Shown in pieces: positions 17,849 to 25,854 of a stretch of 64,000 nucleotides of DNA. Location of the stretch: assembly GCF_009932475.1 (NCBI RefSeq), contig NZ_BJOV01000002.1:124001-188000 (forward strand), written 5' to 3'. The position numbers and the translations under genes are program-made. A model generated the notes under the pieces. The model did not search any database. It was not told the origin of the DNA and was given only the letters and a program-made list of their open reading frames with translations. The stretch is from Gordonia spumicola (GTDB taxonomy: Bacteria > Actinomycetota > Actinomycetes > Mycobacteriales > Mycobacteriaceae). The first letter of the stretch is position 1. Every line of letters starts with the position of its first letter.

Positions 17849-18853
17849 ATGAGCCAGCCTCGCAGCGCGCTGCCGATCGTCGACATGTCACTCCTGAACG
17901 GGACCGACGACGATCGGCGCGCGTTCGGCGACTCCCTGCGGACGGCGACCCACGAGTACGGCTTCTTCTACCTCGTGGGACACGGCATCGGCCGCGACGT
18001 GCGCGACCGCCTGTTCGCCGCGGCGCGCGAGTTCTTCGCCCTCCCGGAGGCCGACAAGCTCGACGTCGAGATGCTGGGCAGCCCCCAGTTCCGCGGCTAC
18101 ACGCGCTTCGGCGGCGAGTACACGCAGGGCAGCATCGACTGGCGGGAGCAGATCGACGTGGCCGCCGAATACGAACCGCTCGGCGACGGCCCCGCCTACC
18201 TGCGGCTCGACGGCCCCAATCAATGGCCTGCCGCCCTACCCGAGTTCCGCGCGGTGATCACCGACTGGGAGAACCGGCTCCACGCGATCGGTCTGAACCT
18301 CATGCGCGAATGGGCCGTCGGTCTGGGCGCCGACCGCGACGTCTTCGACGACGCGTTCGCCGAGCGCCCGCACACGCTGCTGAAACTGGTCCGCTATCCG
18401 GGCCGCGACACCTCCCAGGACCGCCAGGGCGTCGGCGCCCACAAGGACCCCGGAGTCCTGACGCTGCTGCTCATCGAACCCGGCAAGGGTGGACTGCAGG
18501 TGGAGCACGACGGCGACTGGATCGACGTCCCGCCGCTCGACGACGCGTTCGTCGTCAACATCGGCGAGCTGATGGAGTACGCCACCGACGGCTACCTGAA
18601 GGCGACGTTGCATCGCGTCCGGTCTCCCGAGGTCGGAGCCGAACGCCTGTCCGTCCCGTACTTCTTCAACCCGGCGCTATCGTCGACGATGCCCCGGATC
18701 GACCTGCCCGCCGACCTCGCCGCGCAAGCGCGCGGCGTCACGCTCGACCCCGACAACGTGATCTCCGGGACCTTCGGCGAGAACATGCTCAAAGCCCGTC
18801 TCCGCGCGCACCCCGACGTCGCCCGCATCCATCACGCGGACCTTCTCTGCTGA
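17849..18853 (+). CDS. Isopenicillin-N-synthase-like Fe(II)/2-oxoglutarate oxygenase
   Basis: 334 residues. DIOX_N start with EYGFFYLVGHGI, then the jelly-roll core with the iron triad His198-x-Asp200 (GAHKDPG) and His255 (TLHRVRSP), and Arg266-x-Ser268 (RLSVPYF) for binding the 2OG carboxylate. All catalytic residues are present. 96 bp after the hydrolase, last of the divergent catabolic set. Family members hydroxylate or desaturate small molecules; bacterial members of this size act on amino acids, pyrimidines and xenobiotics. Confidence 0.85.
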   Translation: MSQPRSALPIVDMSLLNGTDDDRRAFGDSLRTATHEYGFFYLVGHGIGRDVRDRLFAAAREFFALPEADKLDVEMLGSPQFRGYTRFGGEYTQGSIDWREQIDVAAEYEPLGDGPAYLRLDGPNQWPAALPEFRAVITDWENRLHAIGLNLMREWAVGLGADRDVFDDAFAERPHTLLKLVRYPGRDTSQDRQGVGAHKDPGVLTLLLIEPGKGGLQVEHDGDWIDVPPLDDAFVVNIGELMEYATDGYLKATLHRVRSPEVGAERLSVPYFFNPALSSTMPRIDLPADLAAQARGVTLDPDNVISGTFGENMLKARLRAHPDVARIHHADLLC

Positions 18854-18947
18854 CCTGACCCGAGCGAGGCCGCGCTCTGCACCGAACGCGCCGATCGCCC
18901 GTGAACCTTGTCATCGACGGTTGACAAATTCAGGTGACATCGCCATT

Positions 18948-18980
18948 CTGAACTCAGTTCATAAAATGAACGTCGTTCAG
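18948..18980. promoter_or_regulatory. Tandem TetR-type operator
   Basis: A 33-bp near-perfect dyad made of two identical-arm palindromes: TGAAC-TCA-GTTCA (18949-18961) and TGAAC-GTC-GTTCA (18967-18979), centres 18 bp apart, flanked by C and G. TTGACA lies at 18921-18926, so the operator would cover the promoter and leader of the operon starting at 18993. The operon's last gene is a TetR (25221), the likely ligand. Confidence 0.75.
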
Positions 18981-18992
18981 AATGGAGTCGGC

Positions 18993-19877
18993 ATGAGCTT
19001 CCCATCCCGCGGACCGAACCTGGCGGACCGCCTCGCCAGCCCACGACGCGACACCGACCGAGCACGACTGCGCGCTGCGGTCGAGAGCAAGACCGTGCTG
19101 ATCACCGGGGCGTCGTACGGACTCGGCGAAGCGACCGCCCGCTCGCTCGGCCACGCCGGGGCGACGGTCGTCCTCGCCGCACGCAGCGTCGACCGCCTCG
19201 ACGGACTCGCCGCCGAGATCGGCCCGCGGGCCCACACCCACGCGCTCGACCTCACCGACCTCGACTCCGTCACGACCGTCACCGACCGAATGCTCGACGC
19301 ACACGGCGCTCCGGACATCGTGATCAACAACGCGGGCATGTCGATCCGACGGTCGCTGGCGCTGCAGTACGACCGCCCACAGGATTTCGAGCGGACGATG
19401 GCCGTCAACTATCTGGGCCCGGTGCGGATGATGCTCGGCCTGCTTCCGGCGATGCGGGACGCGGGCGGCGGTCACCTGGTGAACGTCTCGACGATCGGCG
19501 TCCGGATTCCACCCGGCCCCCGATGGGGCGCCTACCAGGCGTCCAAGGGCGCCTTCGACACGTGGGTGCGCAGCGTGGAACCCGAGCTGGCGGCCGACGG
19601 CATCGACGTGACGTCCATCTACATGGCGTTGATCCGCACCCGGATGAGTGCACCGACGCCGATCATGCGCCGACTCCCCGGACTCGACCCCGACGACGCC
19701 GCCGACGTGGTCGCCGCCGGTCTCACCCGCAGGCCTCGCAGGCTGGCGCCGTGGTGGGTGCGTCCGACCGAACTGTCGGGCATCGCCGCAGATCGCCTGG
19801 TCACCGCGCTCTACTCCCGCAGTCTCCGGCACTCGGCCGACTCCGCGAGCGCCCGCGGCGAAGTTGTCAGCCGATGA
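18993..19877 (+). CDS. Short-chain dehydrogenase/reductase
   Basis: 294 residues. Rossmann motif TGASYGLGEA (38-47), NNAG, catalytic Ser in VNVSTIG and YxxxK in AYQASKGAF. C-terminal ~60 residues are extra. ATG 18993 lies just after the operator; upstream in-frame codons would run through the dyad and are rejected. First gene of a seven-gene operon with ATGA couplings; probably interconverts an alcohol and the ketone used by the Baeyer-Villiger-type enzyme. Cofactor and substrate unproven. Confidence 0.88.
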   Translation: MSFPSRGPNLADRLASPRRDTDRARLRAAVESKTVLITGASYGLGEATARSLGHAGATVVLAARSVDRLDGLAAEIGPRAHTHALDLTDLDSVTTVTDRMLDAHGAPDIVINNAGMSIRRSLALQYDRPQDFERTMAVNYLGPVRMMLGLLPAMRDAGGGHLVNVSTIGVRIPPGPRWGAYQASKGAFDTWVRSVEPELAADGIDVTSIYMALIRTRMSAPTPIMRRLPGLDPDDAADVVAAGLTRRPRRLAPWWVRPTELSGIAADRLVTALYSRSLRHSADSASARGEVVSR

Positions 19878-21421
19878 ACGCCACGCACGTCGCGTCGACG
19901 CTGTGGCGCACCGGAATCCTGACCCCGCCCCGCCCGTCGACCGCGATCGGCATGATCCGGTCCGGAACGGCCGTCCCGTCCGGACTCGGCCGGATGGTCC
20001 GGCTCTCGGCGGCCCGCTGGCCGATGCGCGTGGCGCTCCGCGACGACAACGGTCCCCTCACCTACCGCGCACTCGTCGACTCCGCCGACGACGCCGCACG
20101 TGCACTGGCCGACGTTCACCGGATCGGCCCCGGCTCGCGCGTCGGCGTGATGTGTCGCAACAGCCGTGACTTCGTGATCGCGCTGCTCGCCTCGGCCCGG
20201 CTCGGCGCCGACGTCGTGCTGCTCAACACCGACTTCCGCGGCGCCGCCCTCGACGCCGCCGCCACCCAGCAACGACTGTCCCTGGTGATCGCCGCCGCGG
20301 AGTTCGCCGACATCGTGTCCGCGACCGGGGTGCCCGTCGCCGACCCCGGCATGAGGTCCGTGCACGGAGCCCTCCCGTCGGTGCCCCGCGAGGGACGGCT
20401 CGTCCTGCTCACGTCGGGCACCACCGGCAACCCGCGCGGTGTGCCTCGCGACCCCGACATCGGCGCGCTCCTGGGCATGGTGACGACGGTGCTCGCCCGG
20501 ACGCGGCTCCGCTGCGGCATGCGGACGATGATCGCCGTCCCGATGTTCCACGCGTTCGGCCTCGCGGTCCTCGGCCTGACACTGTCGTTCAGCGGGACGG
20601 CCGTCATGCGCGAACGCTTCGATCCGGTGGCGACCATCGATCTGTGCAGACGCCACGAGGCGCACGCGCTGATGGTGGTCCCGGCCATGCTGGCCCGGAT
20701 CCTGGACGCCGATCTGCCCGCCGATGCGAAGACCCCGCCCGTCGTTCTCAGCGGCGGTTCCGCGCTCTCCCCGATCACGGCCGCGCGATTCACCGAGCGG
20801 TTCGGCGACGTGCTGTACAACGGCTACGGCTCGTCCGAGGTGGCGCTGGCGACCCTCGCCACCCCCGACGACCTGCGTACGCGCCCCGGCACCGTCGGCA
20901 AACCCATCGAGGGTGTGCGCATCGCGGTGATCGGCGACGACGGACGACCCGTCCCGACCGGAGCCACCGGACGAGTGTTCGCGGGCGGCGCGTCGGCCGT
21001 CGACGAGTACGTCGGAGGCGCCCGCAAGGACACCGTCGCCGGCCTCGTCTCGACGGGCGACCTGGGGCGACTCGACGGCGACGGACGACTCCACGTGATC
21101 GGACGGGAGGACGACATGATCGTCTCCGGCGGCGAGAACGTGTACCCGCAAGCCCTGGAGAACGCGCTCGCCGCACACGACGGAATCGTCGACGCCTGCG
21201 CATTCGGGGTGGCCGACGACCGGTTCGGTCAGCGGCTCACCGCGCTCGTCGTCTCGCGGGGGTCGTTGACGTCCGACGACGTGATCGATCACCTCTCCAC
21301 GCGGGTCTCCCGATACGAGCGCCCACGCGAGATCCGGTTCGTCGACGAGATCCCGCGCAACGCGGCGGGGAAGGTGGACCGTGCGGCGGTTCGTCGCCTC
21401 GTGGGAGAGGAAGCCCGATGA
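19874..21421 (+). CDS. Acyl-CoA synthetase / AMP-dependent ligase
   Basis: 515 residues, ANL family: P-loop LLTSGTTGNPRGVP, YNGYGSSEVA (A5), STGDLGRLD (A7), the hinge VSGGENVYP and the catalytic Lys in NAAGKVDR. Resembles fatty or alicyclic acid:CoA ligases rather than aryl ligases. ATG 19874 overlaps the SDR stop. In context it would activate the acid released after ring or chain opening so that it can enter beta-oxidation. Confidence 0.87.
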   Translation: MNATHVASTLWRTGILTPPRPSTAIGMIRSGTAVPSGLGRMVRLSAARWPMRVALRDDNGPLTYRALVDSADDAARALADVHRIGPGSRVGVMCRNSRDFVIALLASARLGADVVLLNTDFRGAALDAAATQQRLSLVIAAAEFADIVSATGVPVADPGMRSVHGALPSVPREGRLVLLTSGTTGNPRGVPRDPDIGALLGMVTTVLARTRLRCGMRTMIAVPMFHAFGLAVLGLTLSFSGTAVMRERFDPVATIDLCRRHEAHALMVVPAMLARILDADLPADAKTPPVVLSGGSALSPITAARFTERFGDVLYNGYGSSEVALATLATPDDLRTRPGTVGKPIEGVRIAVIGDDGRPVPTGATGRVFAGGASAVDEYVGGARKDTVAGLVSTGDLGRLDGDGRLHVIGREDDMIVSGGENVYPQALENALAAHDGIVDACAFGVADDRFGQRLTALVVSRGSLTSDDVIDHLSTRVSRYERPREIRFVDEIPRNAAGKVDRAAVRRLVGEEAR

Positions 21422-22203
21422 GCACCGTCCACCTCTTCGACGTCGCGCCGCTGCGTCCACCGTTCGGCGGCGAAGTGCCCACGCAGGCACTGGTGATCGT
21501 CGACGACGAGCGGGTGACCGTCGTCGACGCGGGCTTTCCCGCCGCGGTCTTCGCCGACCCCTCGATGATCGGTTTCGAGGCGCGTTTCCTGCGTCTCCCC
21601 GACCGCCCGGACTCCGCGTTGGTGAACCGTCTCGCATCGATCGGCGTCGGTCCCGACCAGGTCGGCGACATCGTCCTCACTCACCTGCACAGCGAGCACG
21701 CGGCGGGCGTCTGCGACTTCCCCGAGGCGACCGTGCATGTCAGCGCCACCGAACTCGCGGTCGCCACCGGCTCGTCGTTGCGCGCCCGCGTGTCGTACCG
21801 GACGCGCTTCTTCGACCACGGTCCCCGCTGGAGCCCGCACGACGGCGACCTCGACTGGCTCGGCGTCCCCGGCTGCACCGAGGTTCTCGACGGGATCGTC
21901 CTCGTCCCGCTGCCGGGGCACACCGCCGGGCACTGCGGCGTCGCCGTCCGTCTCGACGACGGGACGTGGTTGCTGCACACCGGCGACGCGAGCTACGCCG
22001 ACCCGCGCAGCGGGACGCCCGCCGCGTTCCCCCTCGGATTCTACGAGCGGTTCACCGCGGCCGACCGGGCCGCGCAACGACATACCCTGGCGACACTCGC
22101 CCGGCTCGCCGCCCGAGACGACGTCCACCTGATGTCGTCGCATCGCATTCCGATGCGACTGCCCCTCACCCTGCGACCCCCAGTCAAGGAGCACGACCGA
22201 TGA
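21418..22203 (+). CDS. Metallo-beta-lactamase-fold hydrolase, copy 1
   Basis: 261 residues. Metal motif THLHSEH (His89-x-His91-x-Glu93-His94): the usual HxHxDH with Asp replaced by Glu. Later ligands are visible in LPGHTAGHCG and HTGDASY, and a final His in LMSSHRIP. AiiA-like lactonases and glyoxalase II share this frame. ATGA-coupled on both sides. Next to a Baeyer-Villiger-type monooxygenase, lactone hydrolysis is the most economical proposal. Confidence 0.8.
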   Translation: MSTVHLFDVAPLRPPFGGEVPTQALVIVDDERVTVVDAGFPAAVFADPSMIGFEARFLRLPDRPDSALVNRLASIGVGPDQVGDIVLTHLHSEHAAGVCDFPEATVHVSATELAVATGSSLRARVSYRTRFFDHGPRWSPHDGDLDWLGVPGCTEVLDGIVLVPLPGHTAGHCGVAVRLDDGTWLLHTGDASYADPRSGTPAAFPLGFYERFTAADRAAQRHTLATLARLAARDDVHLMSSHRIPMRLPLTLRPPVKEHDR

Positions 22204-22916
22204 CCACCGTCGAGAAGATCGTCGTCCCCGGCGACGAACCGTTCGAAGCACTGATCGCCCTGCCCGACTCCGCCTCCGGCCCGCTGCCCGGCGTCCTGTT
22301 GATCCACGACATCACCGGAGCCGAACCCGACATCGAGCGAAACCTGCGGATCATCGCCGACCGCGGGTACGTCGCGCTCGCGCCGCTGCTGTTCACCGTC
22401 GGCGGACGACGACGCCTGACCTGCGTCGTCTCCGCACTCGGGTCGCTGTCCACCCGGCGCGGACGGTCGTTCGAGGTCATCGAGCGGGCGCGCATCGCGC
22501 TGGCCGAGACGCCCTCGTGCACCGGCGACGTCGCCGTCACCGGATTCTGTATGGGCGGCGGGTTCGCACTCCTCGTCGCCGACCAGAAGTACGCCGCGGC
22601 CGCACCGTTCTACGGATCCGTCCTCACCCACGGATTCGCCGGTCCCGACATGTGCCCGGTGGTCGCGTCGTTCGGCTCGCGGGACCCGATCCTCATCCGC
22701 GGCGAGAAGCGCCTGGCGAAGGCTCTCGACAAGAACGGCGTCGACCACGACACCAAGACCTACCCAGGAGTCGGACACAGTTTCGCCAACCAGATGGACG
22801 TCCCGCAGTCGTTGCTGCGGGTGACGGGCTTCGCCTACGACGAGGACGCCTCCTCGGACGCCTGGGACCGCGTGTTCGCGTTCTTCGACGCCCGATTCGG
22901 CGAGCGCGCGTCATGA
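22200..22916 (+). CDS. Dienelactone hydrolase family protein
   Basis: 238 residues. Nucleophile Cys in GFCMGGG, the acid in SFGSRDPIL and His in PGVGHSFANQ: the Cys-Asp-His triad of dienelactone hydrolases. No signal peptide. ATG 22200 overlaps the previous stop. With two MBL hydrolases in the same operon there are three candidate lactone/ester hydrolases, perhaps for different ring sizes or successive steps. Confidence 0.85.
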   Translation: MTTVEKIVVPGDEPFEALIALPDSASGPLPGVLLIHDITGAEPDIERNLRIIADRGYVALAPLLFTVGGRRRLTCVVSALGSLSTRRGRSFEVIERARIALAETPSCTGDVAVTGFCMGGGFALLVADQKYAAAAPFYGSVLTHGFAGPDMCPVVASFGSRDPILIRGEKRLAKALDKNGVDHDTKTYPGVGHSFANQMDVPQSLLRVTGFAYDEDASSDAWDRVFAFFDARFGERAS

Positions 22917-24394
22917 CCAGGTCACCGCGAGTCATCGTCGTCGGTGCGGGCATCGGCGGCATCACCACCGCACACGTCCTGGCCCGCCGAGGCTTCGACG
23001 ATGTGACGATCCTGGAGAAGGGCGACGAGGCCGGCGGCGTCTGGCACTGGAACACCTATCCCGGTCTGACCTGCGACGTCCCGTCCAACCTGTACCAGTT
23101 CGCGTTCGCCCCGAAACCCGACTGGGAACGGGTGTTCGCGACCGGACCGCAGATCAAGCGGTACGTGAACGACGTGATCGATCACCTCGGGCTCCGAGAC
23201 CGGCTGATCTGCGACGCCGAGGTCGTCTCGACAGTGTTCGCCGACGACGAGTGGACCGTCACGCTCGCCGACGGCCGGACCTTCGTCGCCGACTTCGTCG
23301 TCATGGCGACCGGCGTCCTGCATCATCCGAACGTCCCGGACATCCCCGGTCTCGACACATTCGGCGGGCCGGTCGTCCACTCCGCCCGGTGGGATGCCGA
23401 CCTGCGCATCGAGGGCGAACGCGTCGCCGTCATCGGGTCGGGCTCGACGGGCGTCCAGCTGGTGACGGCCCTGCAGGGCCTCGCATCCCGGGTCCTGCAC
23501 TTCACGCGGTCGCCGCAATGGGTGATGTGGGCTCCGATGGATCTCAAGCAGTCACGCCTGCTCACCGCGGTGCTCACCCGCTTCCCCGCCGCTCGGTCCG
23601 CGCTGTACCGGGCCCTGCTGTCCGGGTCTGGATTCCTCGCCGACGTCACGACGGTCCCCAGCTGGCGCAGGCGAGCGCTGCAGCAGTTCGCGCGGGCCTC
23701 GCTCGCGGTGCAGGTGCGCGACCGCCGCACCCGAGCCGCCCTGACGCCCGACTACGAGCCGATGTGCAAGCGGCAGGTCCTCTCCGGCGGCTACTACCGC
23801 GCGCTGCAGTCGGTGGACGCCGACCTCGTCGACGCTCCGATCCGCGAGGTGACCGCGACCGGGATCACCACGGGGGACGGCGTCCACCATCCCCTCGACG
23901 TGATCGTCCTCGCAACCGGATTCCGCGCACATGACTACATGCGGCCCATGGACCTGCGCGGACGTGACGGCGTGCGCATCGACGACGTGTGGGCCGACGG
24001 TCCGCGCGCCTACCGGCTCACCGCGATCCCCGGCTTCCCCAACCTGTTCACCGTCCTGGGCCCCAACTCCCCCACCGGGTCCATCTCGCTGCAGTACACG
24101 GCCGAACGGACCGCCGAGGCCATCGCCGACAGACTCGACGAGTTCGCCGCGGGCGTCTTCGACACCATCGAGGTGACCGAGGAGGCGACCGACGAGTTCC
24201 TCGCGGAGGCGAACACGGCGATGGGCCCGACGGTGTGGGCCACCGGCTGCGACTCCTGGTACCTCACCCCGGCGGGCGACGTCGACCTGTGGCCGTACGA
24301 TCGCCGAACGCTCACCCGCATGCTCGCCGAGCACCGCACGGACCACTACCGATTCACCCGATCCCCGATGACCACGCACGGAGCGACCCGATGA
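22913..24394 (+). CDS. Baeyer-Villiger-type flavin monooxygenase
   Basis: 493 residues. FAD motif GAGIGG (11-16), the Baeyer-Villiger fingerprint FxGxxxHxxxWD as FGGPVVHSARWD, second Rossmann motif IGSGSTG for NADPH and the late ATGFRAHDYM. Converts ketones to esters or lactones with NADPH and O2. Shorter than cyclohexanone monooxygenase (~540) and closer to actinobacterial multi-gene BVMOs. Central gene of the operon, ATGA-coupled on both sides. Confidence 0.88.
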   Translation: MTRSPRVIVVGAGIGGITTAHVLARRGFDDVTILEKGDEAGGVWHWNTYPGLTCDVPSNLYQFAFAPKPDWERVFATGPQIKRYVNDVIDHLGLRDRLICDAEVVSTVFADDEWTVTLADGRTFVADFVVMATGVLHHPNVPDIPGLDTFGGPVVHSARWDADLRIEGERVAVIGSGSTGVQLVTALQGLASRVLHFTRSPQWVMWAPMDLKQSRLLTAVLTRFPAARSALYRALLSGSGFLADVTTVPSWRRRALQQFARASLAVQVRDRRTRAALTPDYEPMCKRQVLSGGYYRALQSVDADLVDAPIREVTATGITTGDGVHHPLDVIVLATGFRAHDYMRPMDLRGRDGVRIDDVWADGPRAYRLTAIPGFPNLFTVLGPNSPTGSISLQYTAERTAEAIADRLDEFAAGVFDTIEVTEEATDEFLAEANTAMGPTVWATGCDSWYLTPAGDVDLWPYDRRTLTRMLAEHRTDHYRFTRSPMTTHGATR

Positions 24395-25185
24395 CGATCC
24401 ACCACCTGAACTGCGGCACCATGCACCCGATCGGCGGGATGAGGATGGTCTGTCACGTCCTGCTCGTCGAGACCGACAGGGGACTCATGCTCGTCGACAC
24501 CGGTCTCGGCGTGCGCGACGTCGAGGATCCGGCCGGCCGTATCGGGACTCCCCTGTCGCGTGTCATCCGCCCGGACTTCTCGATGGCGGAGACGGCCCTC
24601 GCCCAGGTGTCGGCTCACGGGTTCGCCGCGTCGGACGTCACCGACATCGTGATGACACACCTCGACTCCGACCACGCGGGCGGCATCGACGACTTCCCCG
24701 GGGCTCGCCTGCACGTCAGCGCACGCGAGTTCGCGAACGCCGACTCCGAACCCGGACGCTCGCCCGCCGTCCGCTACCGTCCGTGGCGTCGGACGCGGCA
24801 TCCCGACGACGTCAGGGCGTACGCACAGACACCCGACGACTGGTTCGGGTTCGCAGCGACCGCGCTCGACGGTTTCGGCGACGACATCGCCTACGTGGCG
24901 CTTCCCGGCCACACCGCGGGCCACATGGGCGTCGCGATTCGCGACGGCGAGCGTTGGCTGCTGCATGGCGGTGATGCCTTCTATCACCGAAACGTCATAC
25001 GAGGCGGACGTGTCCCCCGATCGTTGGCGATCGCGCAGTTCGGATCGGCGCGGCAGCCACGAACCGCCCGCGACACTCGACGACGGCTCGCTGACCTGCA
25101 TGAACGACACGCCGATTCGATACGGATCGTGTGCGCGCACGACAGCGCGCAGCTCGACGAGAGCGCCGTGTCAGACGACACGTGA
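24391..25185 (+). CDS. Metallo-beta-lactamase-fold hydrolase, copy 2
   Basis: 264 residues. Motif THLDSDH (His90-x-Asp92-x-Asp94-His95): the second His of HxHxDH is Asp, as in N-acyl-homoserine-lactonase-like subgroups. LPGHTAGHMG, LHGGDAFYH and VCAHDS supply the other ligands. Similar in length to copy 1 but clearly divergent. ATGA overlap with the monooxygenase gene. Likely a lactonase or esterase in the same route. Confidence 0.8.
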   Translation: MTIHHLNCGTMHPIGGMRMVCHVLLVETDRGLMLVDTGLGVRDVEDPAGRIGTPLSRVIRPDFSMAETALAQVSAHGFAASDVTDIVMTHLDSDHAGGIDDFPGARLHVSAREFANADSEPGRSPAVRYRPWRRTRHPDDVRAYAQTPDDWFGFAATALDGFGDDIAYVALPGHTAGHMGVAIRDGERWLLHGGDAFYHRNVIRGGRVPRSLAIAQFGSARQPRTARDTRRRLADLHERHADSIRIVCAHDSAQLDESAVSDDT

Positions 25186-25220
25186 CATTGCGGACCGCAC
25201 GGACAGTGCAGGATGGACAC

Positions 25221-25847
25221 ATGACTTCCGATCCCCAGGATTCGCCCGGCACGCGCTGGGGCGACCGCGAGCAGCGCCGCGCCGACATTCTCCGCGCAGG
25301 CGAGTCGCTGCTCGTCTCGGGTGGATACGACGCGCTCCGCATGCGCGACGTCGCGACCGGCGCAGGCATCAGTCTCGGCGCCGTGTACACGTACTACACC
25401 AACAAGGAGTCGTTGTTCATCGCCGTCTTCGCGGAGCGGCTCGAAGCCATGCTCGCCGAACTCGAGCCCAAGGTCGCGGAGGCCGAGGACGCCGTGGACG
25501 CGTTCATCGTCACCGCGACCATGTACCGCGACGGATACCTGTTGTTCGGCAGACAGTTCGACGCGTTGAGCCTCGTCACCGACGAGGACAAGCTCCAGCC
25601 CGAGGTGGTCGAGCAACTGCGCCGGGCGACGGCTCGCATGGTGACGACGCTGTCGTCGTCGCTCGTCCGTTTCGGGTACGAGGGCGACATCCCGCTCGCC
25701 ATGACGTTCCTCTGGTCGTCGATGCGCGGGCTGGCGAACCATTATGCGTCGGCCCGCAGCCAATTCCTGCCCGTGTCGTGGGACGAGGCCGTCGCATTCT
25801 CGGCCGAGTCCCTCGCCCGCAGCCTTCGCATCTCGCCCCGCGCGTAA
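25221..25847 (+). CDS. TetR-family regulator of the BVMO operon
   Basis: 208 residues from ATG 25221. HTH: ILRAGESLLVSGGYDALRMR, then GISLGAVYTYYTNKESLF. A GTG at 25206 is an alternative start. It lies 35 bp after the last hydrolase gene on the same strand and is probably co-transcribed; the tandem operator at 18948 is its likely site. It converges on the SLC13 gene with a 7-bp gap. Confidence 0.88.
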   Translation: MTSDPQDSPGTRWGDREQRRADILRAGESLLVSGGYDALRMRDVATGAGISLGAVYTYYTNKESLFIAVFAERLEAMLAELEPKVAEAEDAVDAFIVTATMYRDGYLLFGRQFDALSLVTDEDKLQPEVVEQLRRATARMVTTLSSSLVRFGYEGDIPLAMTFLWSSMRGLANHYASARSQFLPVSWDEAVAFSAESLARSLRISPRA

Positions 25848-25854
25848 GGGTGTG

